A DNA stretch of 64,000 bases from Manduca sexta. Its lineage: Eukaryota; Arthropoda; Insecta; Lepidoptera; Sphingidae. Below are positions 1-10,639 of the stretch, one piece after another. The notes under the pieces are model-generated. The model had not been told where the DNA came from. It saw only the letters and a program-made list of their open reading frames with translations, and made no database searches. A program made the translations under genes and the position numbers. Where the stretch lies: assembly GCF_014839805.1 (NCBI RefSeq), contig NC_051141.1:10238777-10302776 (forward strand), written 5' to 3'. Within the stretch, counting starts at the first letter, position 1; every line of letters begins with the position of its first letter.

Positions 1-1737
1 AATAACAAGTAGGTACTGCAATATTGAACTTAATCAGGCACGTAGGTACTTTCTACCTTACATTATTTCAGTCCATACTTAACCTCAAAATAACCGCGCT
101 ATAAAAATTCTGAATACTCCGAACTCCCATCGAATATCTAATTGTTTTCATTTTGTATAAAAATTAGGATATATTCCCTATAGTTTTGTGAAGGTTTTGT
201 ACAGACGCAAGCGTAGCCCAACTCTCATACAAAAATGGGCATTCTCCTTTGGAAATTGGTATATAGCAATTTCGAATTAAATAAAATAATATATACCGAT
301 GTTCAATCAATGAATGTTAAGTTGTGGTTTGTTTCACAGTATTTTATATTTCATTTAGATATAGACGAGGGAGACATCGCTGTCATAACAAATGCTTTAT
401 GTGCGAGCACTTCGTAGTATGGCATTCGTATGTAATCTATTCATCGTGTTTCGACTCATGCATGGTGTAGCATTTGTTATATTGAATTCCTTGGGTAACT
501 ATATCCTGGCTCGGTTTGTTCGTAATGTTCAGCATGTATTTTAAATATAAAATACATAACTTACATTATGCATACGTAAAAGAAAGCGATTGAAATTAAT
601 TAGAGCTTAGCTTTTGTAGTCAAGTAACAGTCAAAGCACAGAGGTAGAAGGCATGAGTTGCCACCACAGAAACATTAGAATTCAGGTAACAGATGTCTTT
701 GACTCTGGCGGTAATGAAGAAACTAGCCGCAAGATTTCGCTAAGAAATTTAGCTCTTTGCTTAATATGTGCACGGCAGTGTCCCACTTGAACTATTGTTG
801 AACTGAGTAAGATTCAGAACGATAGAATGTCAAATGACGAAAGATTAGTTAGTTGATGTTATAGCAGCTTCTTTACTTGTTTTAAAAATCAATAAATCAA
901 GGCAATAAACAGTTACCATGTCAGAAACAGCGTTTGAGATACCTAAATGCTTTTAGGGGCCGGGCAACTTTACTAATAAGATTTTTTTGGGGTAGGCAGT
1001 GTTATATTAGCAACTAAATATCTAATCATATAAACTAAATTAGTGCCTTTGTTTTTTATAACAAATGAATAGGTACATCACTCGAAAAACAGATCATAAC
1101 ATTGAGTTTAAACAATACTGTCATAAATACTTATTATAAAACTTATTATATTATATTTATCTCTTTAACTTATTTATTCAATAGTCACCCGCAAAAAAGT
1201 TTGTTTTTTCGCTTTGCAATTTTTCATCATAAAGTATTGTAATGGTAATTCAGAATTTTTCCATCTCATTTTCAGATTAATCAAAACTATTATCTGTTAC
1301 GTTTGTTAAACAGTAATGAAAATCGTTTTGCAAACATAGGTTTGCAATATCGGTATAATTAATACTTGCTTTATAACCGAGCGTTTACGGACATTAACCA
1401 GCAGTCGAGATTAATACCTGGACAATAACTAACAATTTAATTGCATCGTGTTGAGACTACTGGACCATTATATTATTAAGATAATCTTTCCAACTCATCC
1501 TGCGAATAATGGAACGCATTTTATACATAGGATGCCGCGACAATCAGTCTTCCTCTCTACTTCTGTTGTACATATTATTTCAAAGAACCGACGTCACTTT
1601 TAACAATGGCAATAGAACACCTGACATATTACCTTAGTTATATGAATTATGAAAACAACCAACCTTAGATGTTAGTTTGCATATTTTATGTATTTATTGT
1701 ATTATTTACGAAAATGTGAATTGTCTTCTTGCCTACG
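1..1737. other. AT-rich DNA, no recognisable feature
   Basis: I see only short accidental frames (for example 235-417). There are no repeats with a partner in this window. Confidence 0.5.
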
Positions 1738-2329
1738 CCTATTACGCCTTTTTTTTTTTTTTTGGTTTCGCGGAGAAAGTCCCTTATTACTACCGCCCAG
1801 CCTTCGTGGGGGGCGACTGAGCGGTTATGCTGGGGTAACCGTGCCTTACGGCCCGGCGTTGAGCCGCCCGGATTTGATGGTGACCTTCGGGCGACCGCCG
1901 GGCCGAGTCCCTAACCCTATATACAACTTAACCTATGCACGGCCTACCAGCTAAAACTCCGCGGTGGCCCTCTTCGGCGCATTAGGGACGGCCGCGGGCT
2001 TCCTCTGACGTTGAAGTGTCTAGTCTGCGACCGCAGCCGCCCCTGCGCGGTGCCGCCTTGCGGCCCGTCTCCTATGAGGGGGGGGGGGGGCTCAGAAGCC
2101 CCCCCCACCGAAGGACGCCCTCGGCGTCTACGGCAGTGTGAGGCCAACAGCACACTGCCGTCCATCCCGGGGGTCAACCGAAAGATGTGCAAAAATGCAC
2201 AAAAATGCACTAGGGCGGACAGCCCCCTGCTGCCCGCCGACGACCCCCTTCGTGGCCCCTATTAGTCGCCTCTTACGACAGGCAGGGGATACCGTGGTGG
2301 AATTCTCCAAATGCCCCCATTCCAAGCCA
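1738..2329 (-). mobile_element. GC-rich composite retroposon with R1-type 3' end and poly(A)
   Basis: This GC-rich block lies in AT-rich DNA. Read on the minus strand it begins near GGGGGCATTTGGAGAATTCC, runs through CCTGCCTGTCGTAAGAGG, and ends ACTTTCTCCGCGAAACC followed by about 15 A (seen as T's at about 1748-1763). The same 5' block and the same 3' block recur in the 25027-25508 copy, and the 3' part recurs at 10653-10745 and 18847-19010. The flanks TTCTTGCCTACG (1726-1737) and TTCTTGCTTACG (2330-2341) match at 11 of 12 bases and may be a target duplication, although about 10 bp separate the left one from the poly-T. Open frames within it lack a start or domain structure and I read them as noncoding or as remnants of an R1-type ORF2 tail. 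It includes a 13-G run (2078-2090) facing an 8-C run. Confidence 0.7.
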
Positions 2330-3599
2330 TTCTTGCTTACGAAACCGTTACCATTCTAAATGTAGGTATTTAGTGAACATATAGGAATATGTTAATTGTA
2401 ATTTGTTTATAGAACCTTCGTCCAATAAAGATTACTTAATATATAATATACCAAATATTACTTAATAATATACTACTCAACAAAGTCTAGGGAACAAGAA
2501 AAATAGTGTTTATTTAAAATTCAATATTATTTTGTCTTAGATGTTATAAGCTTACATCAACAGAAGCGTAATTTAATATTTATTTTACTTTGTAACTTAA
2601 TAAAAGGTTTGTAAGTGAAAAAATGCAAATTTAAGAAAAATGCTTTTTGATTATATTTTCTTTAAATTTCTAACATTCATTTAATGCACTTTCTACCTGC
2701 ATTTTAAAATTTTAGTGACCAATACTTTATTTTAAAGAGGGTTCATAATTCAGTTGATATACTTAACTTGTTCTCTAGACTTTATTGAGGAGTGTATATT
2801 CATCCTCATATTATAAGCTTCATTAGATAAATCGTTGTGGAGCTGAGGAAATAGAATAATGTTGCCACATGTTTACGTAAACAGGCTGCCAGAATCACAA
2901 ACTTATTTTGGCCATCCCGTAGTAAGTTAAAAACACACTGTTGCGTCAAGAAATAGAACACAATCCTTTGTCAATGTAGTGACTAAGCAAAATTCAATTT
3001 TAGTTGTCATTGCTTCACTTGTTGAGCGGGTCGGCGCAGCGCCGTGGAATGGGCGGGTAGAAATTGGGAACTTCCTATACATACATACGTGCACGTATAG
3101 TCATTCGTACACTGTGAATAATCGCCCCCACGGAATAAACTGGTAACTGCTGAACTGGCATAACGCTGCAGAAATTGGTACTGCCGAGCGTTTTGGGTGT
3201 CTTTGTATTGAATAATAGTATTGAATTCCTTTGAGACGAGCGGATTGTAAGCGATGACATCTAAAATCCTTTGTAAAATTATAAGTGAACTGCTTAAGAT
3301 AGTTGTTACTAGTATCCATATTGTAATATATGAAACATCCTGACAATTCCACTCAATTTATTCACGACCCTATATAAAGCCTTAAGACTGTTTAATTCGC
3401 ATATGTCTTCTCTATAGAATTAATAAAACTTTTTGATAATATTGATGTATTTAAATCACTGAGCCATACTTTATGGGTAATATAATAAAATTTTAATTAT
3501 TCCACTTCCATAATTTAATTTTTGTTTCTATTATTTAATGTATCATAGGTACTTTAACTAATATTTAATAGTCAAAGCTTCCATCATTCACATAGCCAT

Positions 3600-3800
3600 A
3601 AGCAGCTACTTACAAACGTACTTGTGGCTTTGGCACGCCGTCCTGGGTAGAACGGTCGGGTCAAAGTGAAACGAAATGTTTAAATTGATTTTTGGGCATG
3701 GCTCGGGTGTGCCTCGGAGCCCCGAATCTACGCCGAGCCGTGTCCCCACCCTAGCCGTAATTTGCCCAAGTCGGAGAGACGGAATGTATAGATCCACTTG
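3600..3800. other. Unclassified GC-rich patch
   Basis: About 200 bp of distinctly higher GC content lies in AT-rich DNA. A 63-codon frame is open on the minus strand (3606-3797), but I recognise no domain and no flanking splice sites. It could be a retrotransposon fragment. No second copy is visible in this window. Confidence 0.3.
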
Positions 3801-3977
3801 TTAACATTAACGTTTTTTTTAACTGTGGAATATAATGCATTCACAATCGATTACACATGATAAGTATGTGACGTATGATGTGCTTAGGATTTAAATAGTT
3901 TTGATTCTAGTTTAACTCAGGTCTAATGATAAAATAAGTTTCAATTTCAATCAATTTCAAATATGTATAAATAATAG

Positions 3978-4140
3978 TGGTGAAATGTAACATTTTTCAA
4001 AAGGTAACCCGAGGCAAACGAAAATGCCTTAGTTAACATATCGCAGCCAATTTAACAGAAAACAAAAACTAAGACGAACGTAAATAATCCTAAAAGGGAA
4101 GCCGGTAGGAATCGGGTTGCATGGACGCTTCGCCACTGAT
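3978..4140 (+). repeat. Dispersed repeat, short copy (pair of 35565-36212)
   Basis: The left part (TTTTCAAAAGGTAACCCGA..., then TTAACATA) matches 35582-35630. The right part (AGGAATCGGGTTGCATGGAC then GCTTCGCCACTGATAA) matches 36170-36214. The middle is short here and about 500 bp longer in the other copy. The two copies are therefore one family that differs by an internal deletion or insertion. I cannot assign a class. Confidence 0.55.
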
Positions 4141-4329
4141 AAATAAATAAATATTTTTATTATGTTTATTTGTTCTTATATAATACATTTCTACATATGA
4201 TTTAAAAATAAAAGACCGAAAACAGTTAAATGTGTCCAACCAATAATAATAAAAAAGTTGTATAATAATATTGACAATAAATCTATATATGTACTTAATT
4301 ATAATGTTTTTTTTTATTTCTTTCAATGA

Positions 4330-4425
4330 CGAGTGACATGACTTTGCGTGAATAGACATTGCAATGGTACCTACCCTCTCAAATGGACACTCACATTTGT
4401 AAGACCTCCCACCAGTAAATATGTT
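4330..4425. repeat. Fragment of a dispersed repeat sharing ATTGCAATGGTACCTACC
   Basis: The segment with CATTGCAATGGTACCTACCC and the ending ACCTCCCACCAGTAAATATG resembles part of a longer repeat whose related stretch is at 23850-23885 (ATTGCAGTGGTACCTACCCA). The match is short. The class is unknown. Confidence 0.35.
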
Positions 4426-4498
4426 ATAATAATACGCACCCACATTTAATAAGATGTAAGATTGAAGCTAGCTTGCACGACTCGCGAAATTTTATGAA

Positions 4499-4805
4499 TC
4501 TGTATATATATAATATAATATATATAATATAAGTGAATCCCTATTTCCCTTGGTCACGCCATCACGCGAGAACGGCTGGACCGATTTCACAATTATGTTT
4601 TTGTTGTTTTTTTTATTGTCAGGAGAAGGTTCTTATGAAAGAAAAAATTCAAAAAATTACGCGGATTATTAGAAAAATTTATAAAACTTAACGGAAATAT
4701 TAATTTTATATAACTGTCAATTGTTTGAAATAACTGTCAACGATTGACAGAATGCGCGCTGCAAATTCATAGTTAAGACGGGACAATGTCTGTCGGGTCA
4801 GCTAG
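4499..4805 (+). mobile_element. Complete small nonautonomous Helitron (family H2)
   Basis: It begins with TC at 4499 after an A at 4498 and ends with CTAG at 4805 before a T. This is the A|TC...CTAG|T arrangement expected for a Helitron, with no target duplication. A short stem (GGGACAATGTCTGTC) sits just before the 3' CAGCTAG. The 5' region holds a TA-rich run, then GTGAATCCCTATTTCCCTTG and GTCACGCCATCACGCGAGAA. A close relative lies inverted at 31054-31338 and shares both ends and the internal sequence. It encodes no protein and would need the Rep/helicase of an autonomous Helitron. Confidence 0.8.
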
Positions 4806-5744
4806 TGCTAAATAAATATTTCCATCATAGTGCTGCTTTCGTCAGCTCCTAATGGATAACAGTGACAGGACGAGGTTTCAAAACTGTTTAGCGCTTCACA
4901 TGGTTAGTATATCATTGTGCTAGTCTTAAATCTTTTATTTCCTACCTTTTTATACAATACATATATGGAATAGTATTACATAAAATATTTCATTAACAAT
5001 ACTGACATTTGATTGTTGATTTATAGGAATCGGCCCATATTAATATAGATTCATTTTGGCACCGCATGCAAACATCATTTCCATTTTACGTAATGTCAAT
5101 TCGGTTCAGTGGTTACGAAGCGGAGGCTATTAATATTTTATAAATTGATGTACATATTATCAATCATGATACACCAAGCGTAGCAATTTTGATCCTTCGA
5201 GATTTTCATACAGTGCGTGGTAAGTAGTGTTGCCCAAATGCAAGAACAAGACGAGACTTAGCCAGTCTTGGTCTTGGTCTTGCGCCAATACACCTGATCT
5301 TGGTCTTGGTCTTGGTCTTGCGCTCCCAGTCTTGGTCTTGGTCTTGGTCTTGCAGCAAGAGTCTTGCAAGTCTTGCAATTACCTATTAGTCTATTACTAT
5401 TTATTAAAGTTTACTTTAAATCTTAGAAAAACGTATTAGAATTGGAACATTGTGAGCTTGAATTAACATAGCCATAGTAAAGATCAAGCAGATTAATAAA
5501 TAACTGAAGATTTGATAAGAAATTCGTAAAATCAACTGACCTATATGTCGTTTTCCATGGAAGTAACTGTTTCTTAATAAACATTTATGATTTATAAGCT
5601 TACATTTGCTAAAACATGTAAAAAAACAAATTAAATACAATAACTTGACTGTATTTTAAAGAACAATACTTATCTGTCTAGAAAGAGATTGAACCTTCAA
5701 CTTATAAGAAATTTAATAAAAGAGTTTTACGATTTATCATTGTA

Positions 5745-5930
5745 TCCCAAAGTAAAAATGAAAAATTATTATTAATATTTCCCAATTGGGACCCGAGTGG
5801 GGCCAAAGTGGGAAATCCCAAAGTAAAAAATGAAAAATTATTGTTAACATTTCCTAATTGGGGCTTGAGTGGGATTTAAGTGGGAAATCCCAACGTTGAA
5901 ATAGTAAATTATTGCTAATAGTTCCGCTTG
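5745..5930 (+). repeat. 71-bp tandem repeat, about 2.5 copies
   Basis: Units begin TCCCAAAGTAAAAATG at 5745 and 5816, and a diverged third begins at 5888, giving periods of 71 and 72 bp. Each contains a TTTCC(C/T)AATTGGG core and GGGAAATCCCA. It lies inside the hAT-type element. Confidence 0.8.
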
Positions 5931-6052
5931 AATAAATCTAACTAAGATAAACGAAAAACAGAAACAAATATTAAACATTTAACCGCAATATTAGTAATAT
6001 CATCTAGTTGATTCGATGTACATCAAATAAAGCGACGAATGTAATATTCCCG

Positions 6053-6125
6053 CTTGGACCAGTGGTAACGTGAACGACTGATGATCAAGAGGACCCGAGT
6101 TCGAGCCCAACTGACGACAAGGATG
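6053..6125 (+). repeat. tRNA-like pol III head of a SINE fragment
   Basis: TTGGACCAGTGGTAAC (from about 6055) resembles an A box of tRNA type, and GAGTTCGAGCCC (about 6106-6117) resembles a B box, about 40 bp apart. The flanks do not fold into a tRNA, so this is a SINE head or relic rather than a tRNA gene. It lies inside the hAT-type element. Confidence 0.4.
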
Positions 6126-6252
6126 CATTCAACCAATAGTTCACTTTCTAATCGAAATATAAAGTTATAGTACCATCAGAGTCCGTAATTCAAAATTATT
6201 TTTGATTTTTTGAAATTTTAGATTTTTTATAAATTTAGATTGGGATCTGATG

Positions 6253-6327
6253 GGGATTTCCCAATTGGGCCCCATTTGGGATTTCCCAATGGGGGCCCAT
6301 TTGGGATTTCCCAATGGGGGCCCAAGA
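6253..6327 (+). repeat. 25-bp tandem repeat, three copies
   Basis: Units of exactly 25 bp start at 6253, 6278 and 6303, each beginning GGGATTTCCCAAT and ending in a GGGCCC-rich segment. The repeat makes an apparent 81-codon frame (6240-6485) of low-complexity Gly/Pro sequence, which I do not regard as a gene. Its GGGATTTCCCAATTGGG words echo the 71-bp repeat upstream. Confidence 0.85.
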
Positions 6328-7190
6328 GGGTTTTGCGTGACATCCCAAAGTGGGCCCCAAGAGGGAAGCCCAAGAGGAGCCCCATTGGTCGCACTTTTAA
6401 ATTTCTAGTCGGGCTATCCTTACCATTTTATCCCAATCATAATACTACTTGCGTGATCAGTATAATGTATTCATTTTCATTCTAAGCACTCTGAAACTTA
6501 TTTATTCTTTGGAACACCTGTAGGTACTCTTAAAATTCGAAATTATTTTGCATGAGTATACCTACGCCCTATGGCGGCAATCAAATAGTGTCAAATGTTA
6601 TGATTTCGGCGTGGCGGCAACGATTGTTTTAGATTTCAAAAGAAGCCGCCGGCGCGTGTATCATAACCATGTACTTCCGAAAAGCGGCAAATTTCTTTGA
6701 GAAGTAAGTACAAAACCTTTGATGCCGCATTATCAAAGTGCCGATGATTAAAACATAGCTATGCATGCACTCAGTTTGATTTTAATAGATATTTTTTTAT
6801 TCGCTATGTTTATGGTATTAGTCGTAATGCGCATAGGTCCAGTTTTTCATATTCTTTGATACAGTTTTTTGCGTCTCATAGAATTCCTAAGCGTACCTAC
6901 CTATACACCGAACTGTTACACCTAACTACTCAGTGAAATAGCGCTAAGTCCTAGCTGCAAGACGCAAGAGTCTTGCAGGCTATGTCTTGTTCTTGCTCAA
7001 GTCTTGCACGGTCAGTCTTGGTCTTGGTCTTGCTAAAAATACGCGGTCTTGTTCTTGGTCTTGGTCTTGCAAAAACGCAAGAACAAGACCAAGACTGCAA
7101 GACCAAGACTGAATTTGGGCAACACTAGTGGTAAGTAATCCCCACGCACACACACGCCTTTTATCTGTTGAAAGACCCTTTATATCACTT

Positions 7191-7830
7191 CATCATCATC
7201 ATCATCAGCCTACAGCTGTCCACTGCTGAACATAGGCCTCACCTAAAGCGCGCCACGCTGCTCGGTCCTCCGCTCTCCTCATCCAGCGTCACATTCCACA
7301 ATGCTCGAAGACTTTCGTCTTCAAGCATTGTGGAATCGCCGACGTAAAGACCTGACGAAACCTGCCAAAAGCTGCCCAGCCCAACCGAATCCTCCTATCA
7401 GCCTCCCTCTCAAAGTTGTGCCGACATAATTGGGTACTCTGGCCAAGGTAGACGTAATCCTGCACAACCTCGAGGGGGATGTCGTCGACAGATATCAGCC
7501 CCGGCACGACATGTTCATTGAACATGACCTTGGTTTTGTCCAGGTTCATGCCGAGACCGACCCGCCGAGAGGACCCATCTAGGTCGTTCAGCATACCGCT
7601 AAGCTCTTCCAGCGTTACTGCAAAGATTACTACATCTTCTGCGAAACGAAGATGTGAGATGCGCTCTCCATTGACGTTGACGCTTCGTGCAGTCCAGTCC
7701 AGAGCCTTGAAGTCGTCCTCCATTGCGTTAGTGAACAGTTTTGGAGATATTACATCTCCCTGTCTCACCCCGCGACGGAGTGGAATTGGTTCTCTGGTCC
7801 TGAACTTGCACGGTCACGTTCGTAACGTTT
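7191..7830 (-). mobile_element. 5'-truncated, internally deleted RTE-clade LINE copy
   Basis: Direct repeats TTTATATCACTT at 7179-7190 and 7831-7842 bound the copy and give a perfect 12-bp target duplication. On the minus strand it enters within ORF2, reads through the reverse-transcriptase core, then jumps to the ORF2 C-terminus (WRALGEAYVQQWTAVG then stop, in another frame). It ends in a run of TGATGATGATG, the usual simple-repeat tail of RTE elements. The missing part, between KTKVFE and the tail, should encode the end of the RT and the C-terminal region. The junction lies beside a 20-bp inverted repeat (7293-7312 and 7317-7336). Confidence 0.9.
7289..7768 (-). pseudogene. RTE reverse-transcriptase fragment, catalytic box FAED
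   Basis: The 159-codon open stretch contains MRQGDVISPKLFTNAMED (RT motif with RQGD), LRFAEDVVIF (the FADD active-site box with the first Asp changed to Glu), VGLGMNLDKTKVMFN, DYVYLGQ and LGWAAFGRFR. This order is that of RTE-clade LINE ORF2 downstream of the palm motifs. Upstream of RQGD the frame shifts: RTREPIPLRRGV lies in this frame but a stop precedes it. Because of the FAED change and the deletion, the copy cannot be active. It is a single dead retrotransposon copy, not a host gene. Confidence 0.88.
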
Positions 7831-8189
7831 TTTATATCACTTAATACTAGATAAAGATAATGAACCTATAAATACAAAATCAACATTCAAAAATATCAAA
7901 GATTTCTAAAAGCGCAACTTGTTCGTTTCTGTGACTTGTTCCGTATACTAGATTCATTGGCTTTACGTACAAAAACAGCGAGTCAAAGGCTTTGCGTAGT
8001 AAAGATTTATCGACAAGAATATGTTATTCGCGTTAATGTTCGCATATATTTCTTTGTTTTGTTAATACCGTTAACTATTGTAGGAAAGCAACTTGGCTAC
8101 GTCCATATATCTATATTAGTTCGCACGAAATTGTCATCTATAACAATATACCTGGAATTTAATCAAGAGTACTTCAAAGACATGTTTTA

Positions 8190-9313
8190 ATAAATAGTTT
8201 ACACGGAAATTTTTAGTATTGGAATATTGTGAGAACGGTTTTAAGTACTTAGGTTCTACGGCGTAACACCAAGAAGATATTTGGCGGTTTATAGATTCTC
8301 AAATATTCTGTCGTGATATAGCGTAGCAGGATATATTCGTCCATATTCAATTTTACCTTAGAGATTTACACTTATTAAATATCTTATTAAAATCATAATA
8401 ACTACTGATTCTGGTAAATAACGAAGCATTACCTATAAAGTCAAATGTTCTAATCAATGACAAAGGTTCCATTGTAATACGTCCATAATCATAATATTAT
8501 TGTTATACGATACCCTACCGGCCTAATTTCTCGATCTCGTTAGAATTGTGTGCATTGTTATTCTCGGTAACTCGGTAAAAGTTATATTAGCTCAATGTTG
8601 CTCATTGAACCAAAAAAATAGCCAGACGATGTTTAAATAGGTTGAGTAAATAATCGTGGAATAATTCAAAGTGGCATTATTTCACAATAGCGGACAATCA
8701 CAGATAGGACACGTGATAGATGTGGCTAATAGATGTACCTATTTAAAGCAAAACTATTATCCGAATAGGCTTGTTCAGCCGTTCTATATTGGGATGACAT
8801 AAATCCGACGAAATATAGTAAAGGTCACAGTAAAAACATTTCGACAACATTTATATTCCCAGAAATTTGATTCAAAAAAAACAACAGCTAATTTTGTAAA
8901 GCCTTTAGATAAGCATGCTATCATTTATGTATATTGTAATAAGAGATGATAACGTGTAGTGCACATCGTGATTTAAGGGGAAAACAAAGTTAGCGCCACG
9001 GAGTAAAGCAACTTCACTGCAACACCTACAACTTTGTGGTACTATAAACTTTAAAGGGGCTTGTAAACGATTCACATTATCTCTGCAACTTGCGGTCGAC
9101 AAATACGGCATAGCGAGATAGCCAGTATCGTAGCAATACTCCGGCAATTATACGCAGAATATTTTTGAAAATGTCCTATGTAATATTTGATTCTCACATT
9201 GGCTTCTGGTAGACCATGCAGGAGCAATGACCGAATTATTTTTTATTTCATGCGGTATGATCATGCAACACTTATGAAGTGAACAAGACTGTAAATAATA
9301 TTTTATGTGTTAA
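8190..9313. other. AT-rich DNA, no recognisable feature
   Basis: Frames at 7936-8190 and 8905-9147 have no family resemblance and no splice context. Confidence 0.45.
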
Positions 9314-9440
9314 CTAGTTTTTAGACAAAGCTGCGTCCGTGAAAAAGAAAATTCTGGTAATAATATTTTCGCGGAATAAAAAATTACATATATGGCATAG
9401 TAATACATCTACCTACCTTCCTATTAGTGAAAATATCGAT
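9314..9440 (-). mobile_element. Degenerate Helitron 3' end
   Basis: The plus strand reads ACTAGTTTTTAGACAAAGCTGCGTCCGTGAAA, which resembles the inverted 3' end of lepidopteran Helitrons (ACTAGCTTTTGCCCGCGGC...CGTGAAA). It has diverged, with no recognisable 5' end. Confidence 0.4.
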
Positions 9441-10639
9441 TTAGTAGTTCCTGGAATTAGTACGTTAATTAATGCCTTAAAGCATAAATTCAGGACATTT
9501 TACAAAATTAATAAATTTATATTTCATATTTCCACGTACATGAGTAATTAAGTTTATTTTGTATAGAACACATTGGTCTTGAATTAATTTTCATTCACTA
9601 GAATTTGTTTACGACGGAAGCTAATACATAATCGTATAACGCTAAAATTGTTTTCGCATTCACCACAGCTAGAGGTTTAATTATCCACCACCTAATTGTA
9701 AGTAATTGTGAATAGTAGCTATACACGTATCTCGTAGACACGTGAAAGCAAAATTCTAATTTGCCCATCGTCGTAAAAGGTTTATCTGACTACGTCGCCG
9801 CGTCGCGTCGGTGGGAGATCGTTAAAAATAGGGAAATTAGTTTTAGTTGGTTAGCGCGCCGCGCCGTGATAACGGATGTAACAGGTTAGGTACTCACTTT
9901 GATGGAGTTGGCTTAACTAGTTTTGCCTAACTAAATATAAAAGTTACCGGTAAACATTCTAGAAAATGTTACGTTTTTATCAAAATTACATTTACCCAAA
10001 CAGTTCTAAGCTGATATTCAGTGGAGACTGTTAAGATTTTTATTCAAAATTTTGCGCTCGAGCGATGGTTACACGAGCTACCGTTAAATAACATAAATTT
10101 ACTATACACATTAAAACTAACTATACTCTTTGATATCTTAACATTCAAACAGATCGATTCTAAATTTCGTTTAGCTATAAGAATAAAATGGTGATACTTC
10201 GACGTTTGAAAGGCACTGCAAATGATATACTGGGTATGCATTATAAGAATGAAATCAATGCACTTGGTCCCATTATGTGATTATGCGCGATACAGTGTAA
10301 ACAGAGGGACACTCGACACCAATGTAATGTCATTTTATTAACTTAAACTGACCCTTCGTGATTACTAATTTCTTTTTACTTTTATGCTTTATTTTACGTG
10401 ATTTTGTGCTCGTTATTGCGATATGTTTTATAACGCGATACGCTCGACCCTCATCATATCATGGAGCGAAAAAAGCGTGGTGAAAGTTAAATTCCGTACT
10501 AAGTAGATTAGTAGTCTTTGGTTCCATATTTATTTCTGTTATTTTACTTCCATACTTATTGCTGGCTAAGTAACGTTTTTATAAATCGATTTGGTTACTC
10601 GCATAAAGTTTTGTAAAAGTGTAAGTCAAAACAATTATG
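9441..10639. other. AT-rich DNA, no recognisable feature
   Basis: A slightly GC-rich spot lies at 9790-9870 (CGTCGCCGCGTCGCGTCGG). No gene or repeat is recognised. Confidence 0.45.

Larger units (their letters stand above)
5225..7127 (+). mobile_element. 1.9-kb nonautonomous hAT-type transposon with GTCTTG arrays
   Basis: The terminal inverted repeats are perfect over 15 bp: TAGTGTTGCCCAAAT at 5225-5239 and its reverse complement at 7113-7127. Both ends are flanked by the direct 8-bp repeat GTGGTAAG (5217-5224 and 7128-7135). An 8-bp duplication with ends of the form YARNG is characteristic of hAT elements. Inside each terminus lies a dense array of TCTTG/CAAGA motifs: 13 forward copies in 5263-5373, and 11 forward plus 5 reverse copies in about 6968-7110. 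The arrays may be transposase-binding subterminal repeats; that is inference. No transposase frame is present, so the element is nonautonomous. It carries two unrelated tandem repeats (5745-5930 and 6253-6327) and a tRNA-like stretch (6053-6125). The element strand is arbitrary. Confidence 0.85.

Noticed and set aside
1688..2359. Several GC-rich frames of 60-88 codons on both strands
   Set aside because: GC-rich retroposon DNA keeps frames open by composition; no domain and no splice signals.
5160..5439. Overlapping 70-codon frames with repeating QDQDQDW or LVLVLV-type peptides
   Set aside because: They are translations of the GTCTTG array in the hAT element and not genes.
6240..6485. 81-codon frame rich in Gly and Pro
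   Set aside because: It arises from the 25-bp tandem repeat; there is no start context or family.
7479..7844. 121-codon plus-strand frame
   Set aside because: It is the antisense shadow of the RTE reverse transcriptase.
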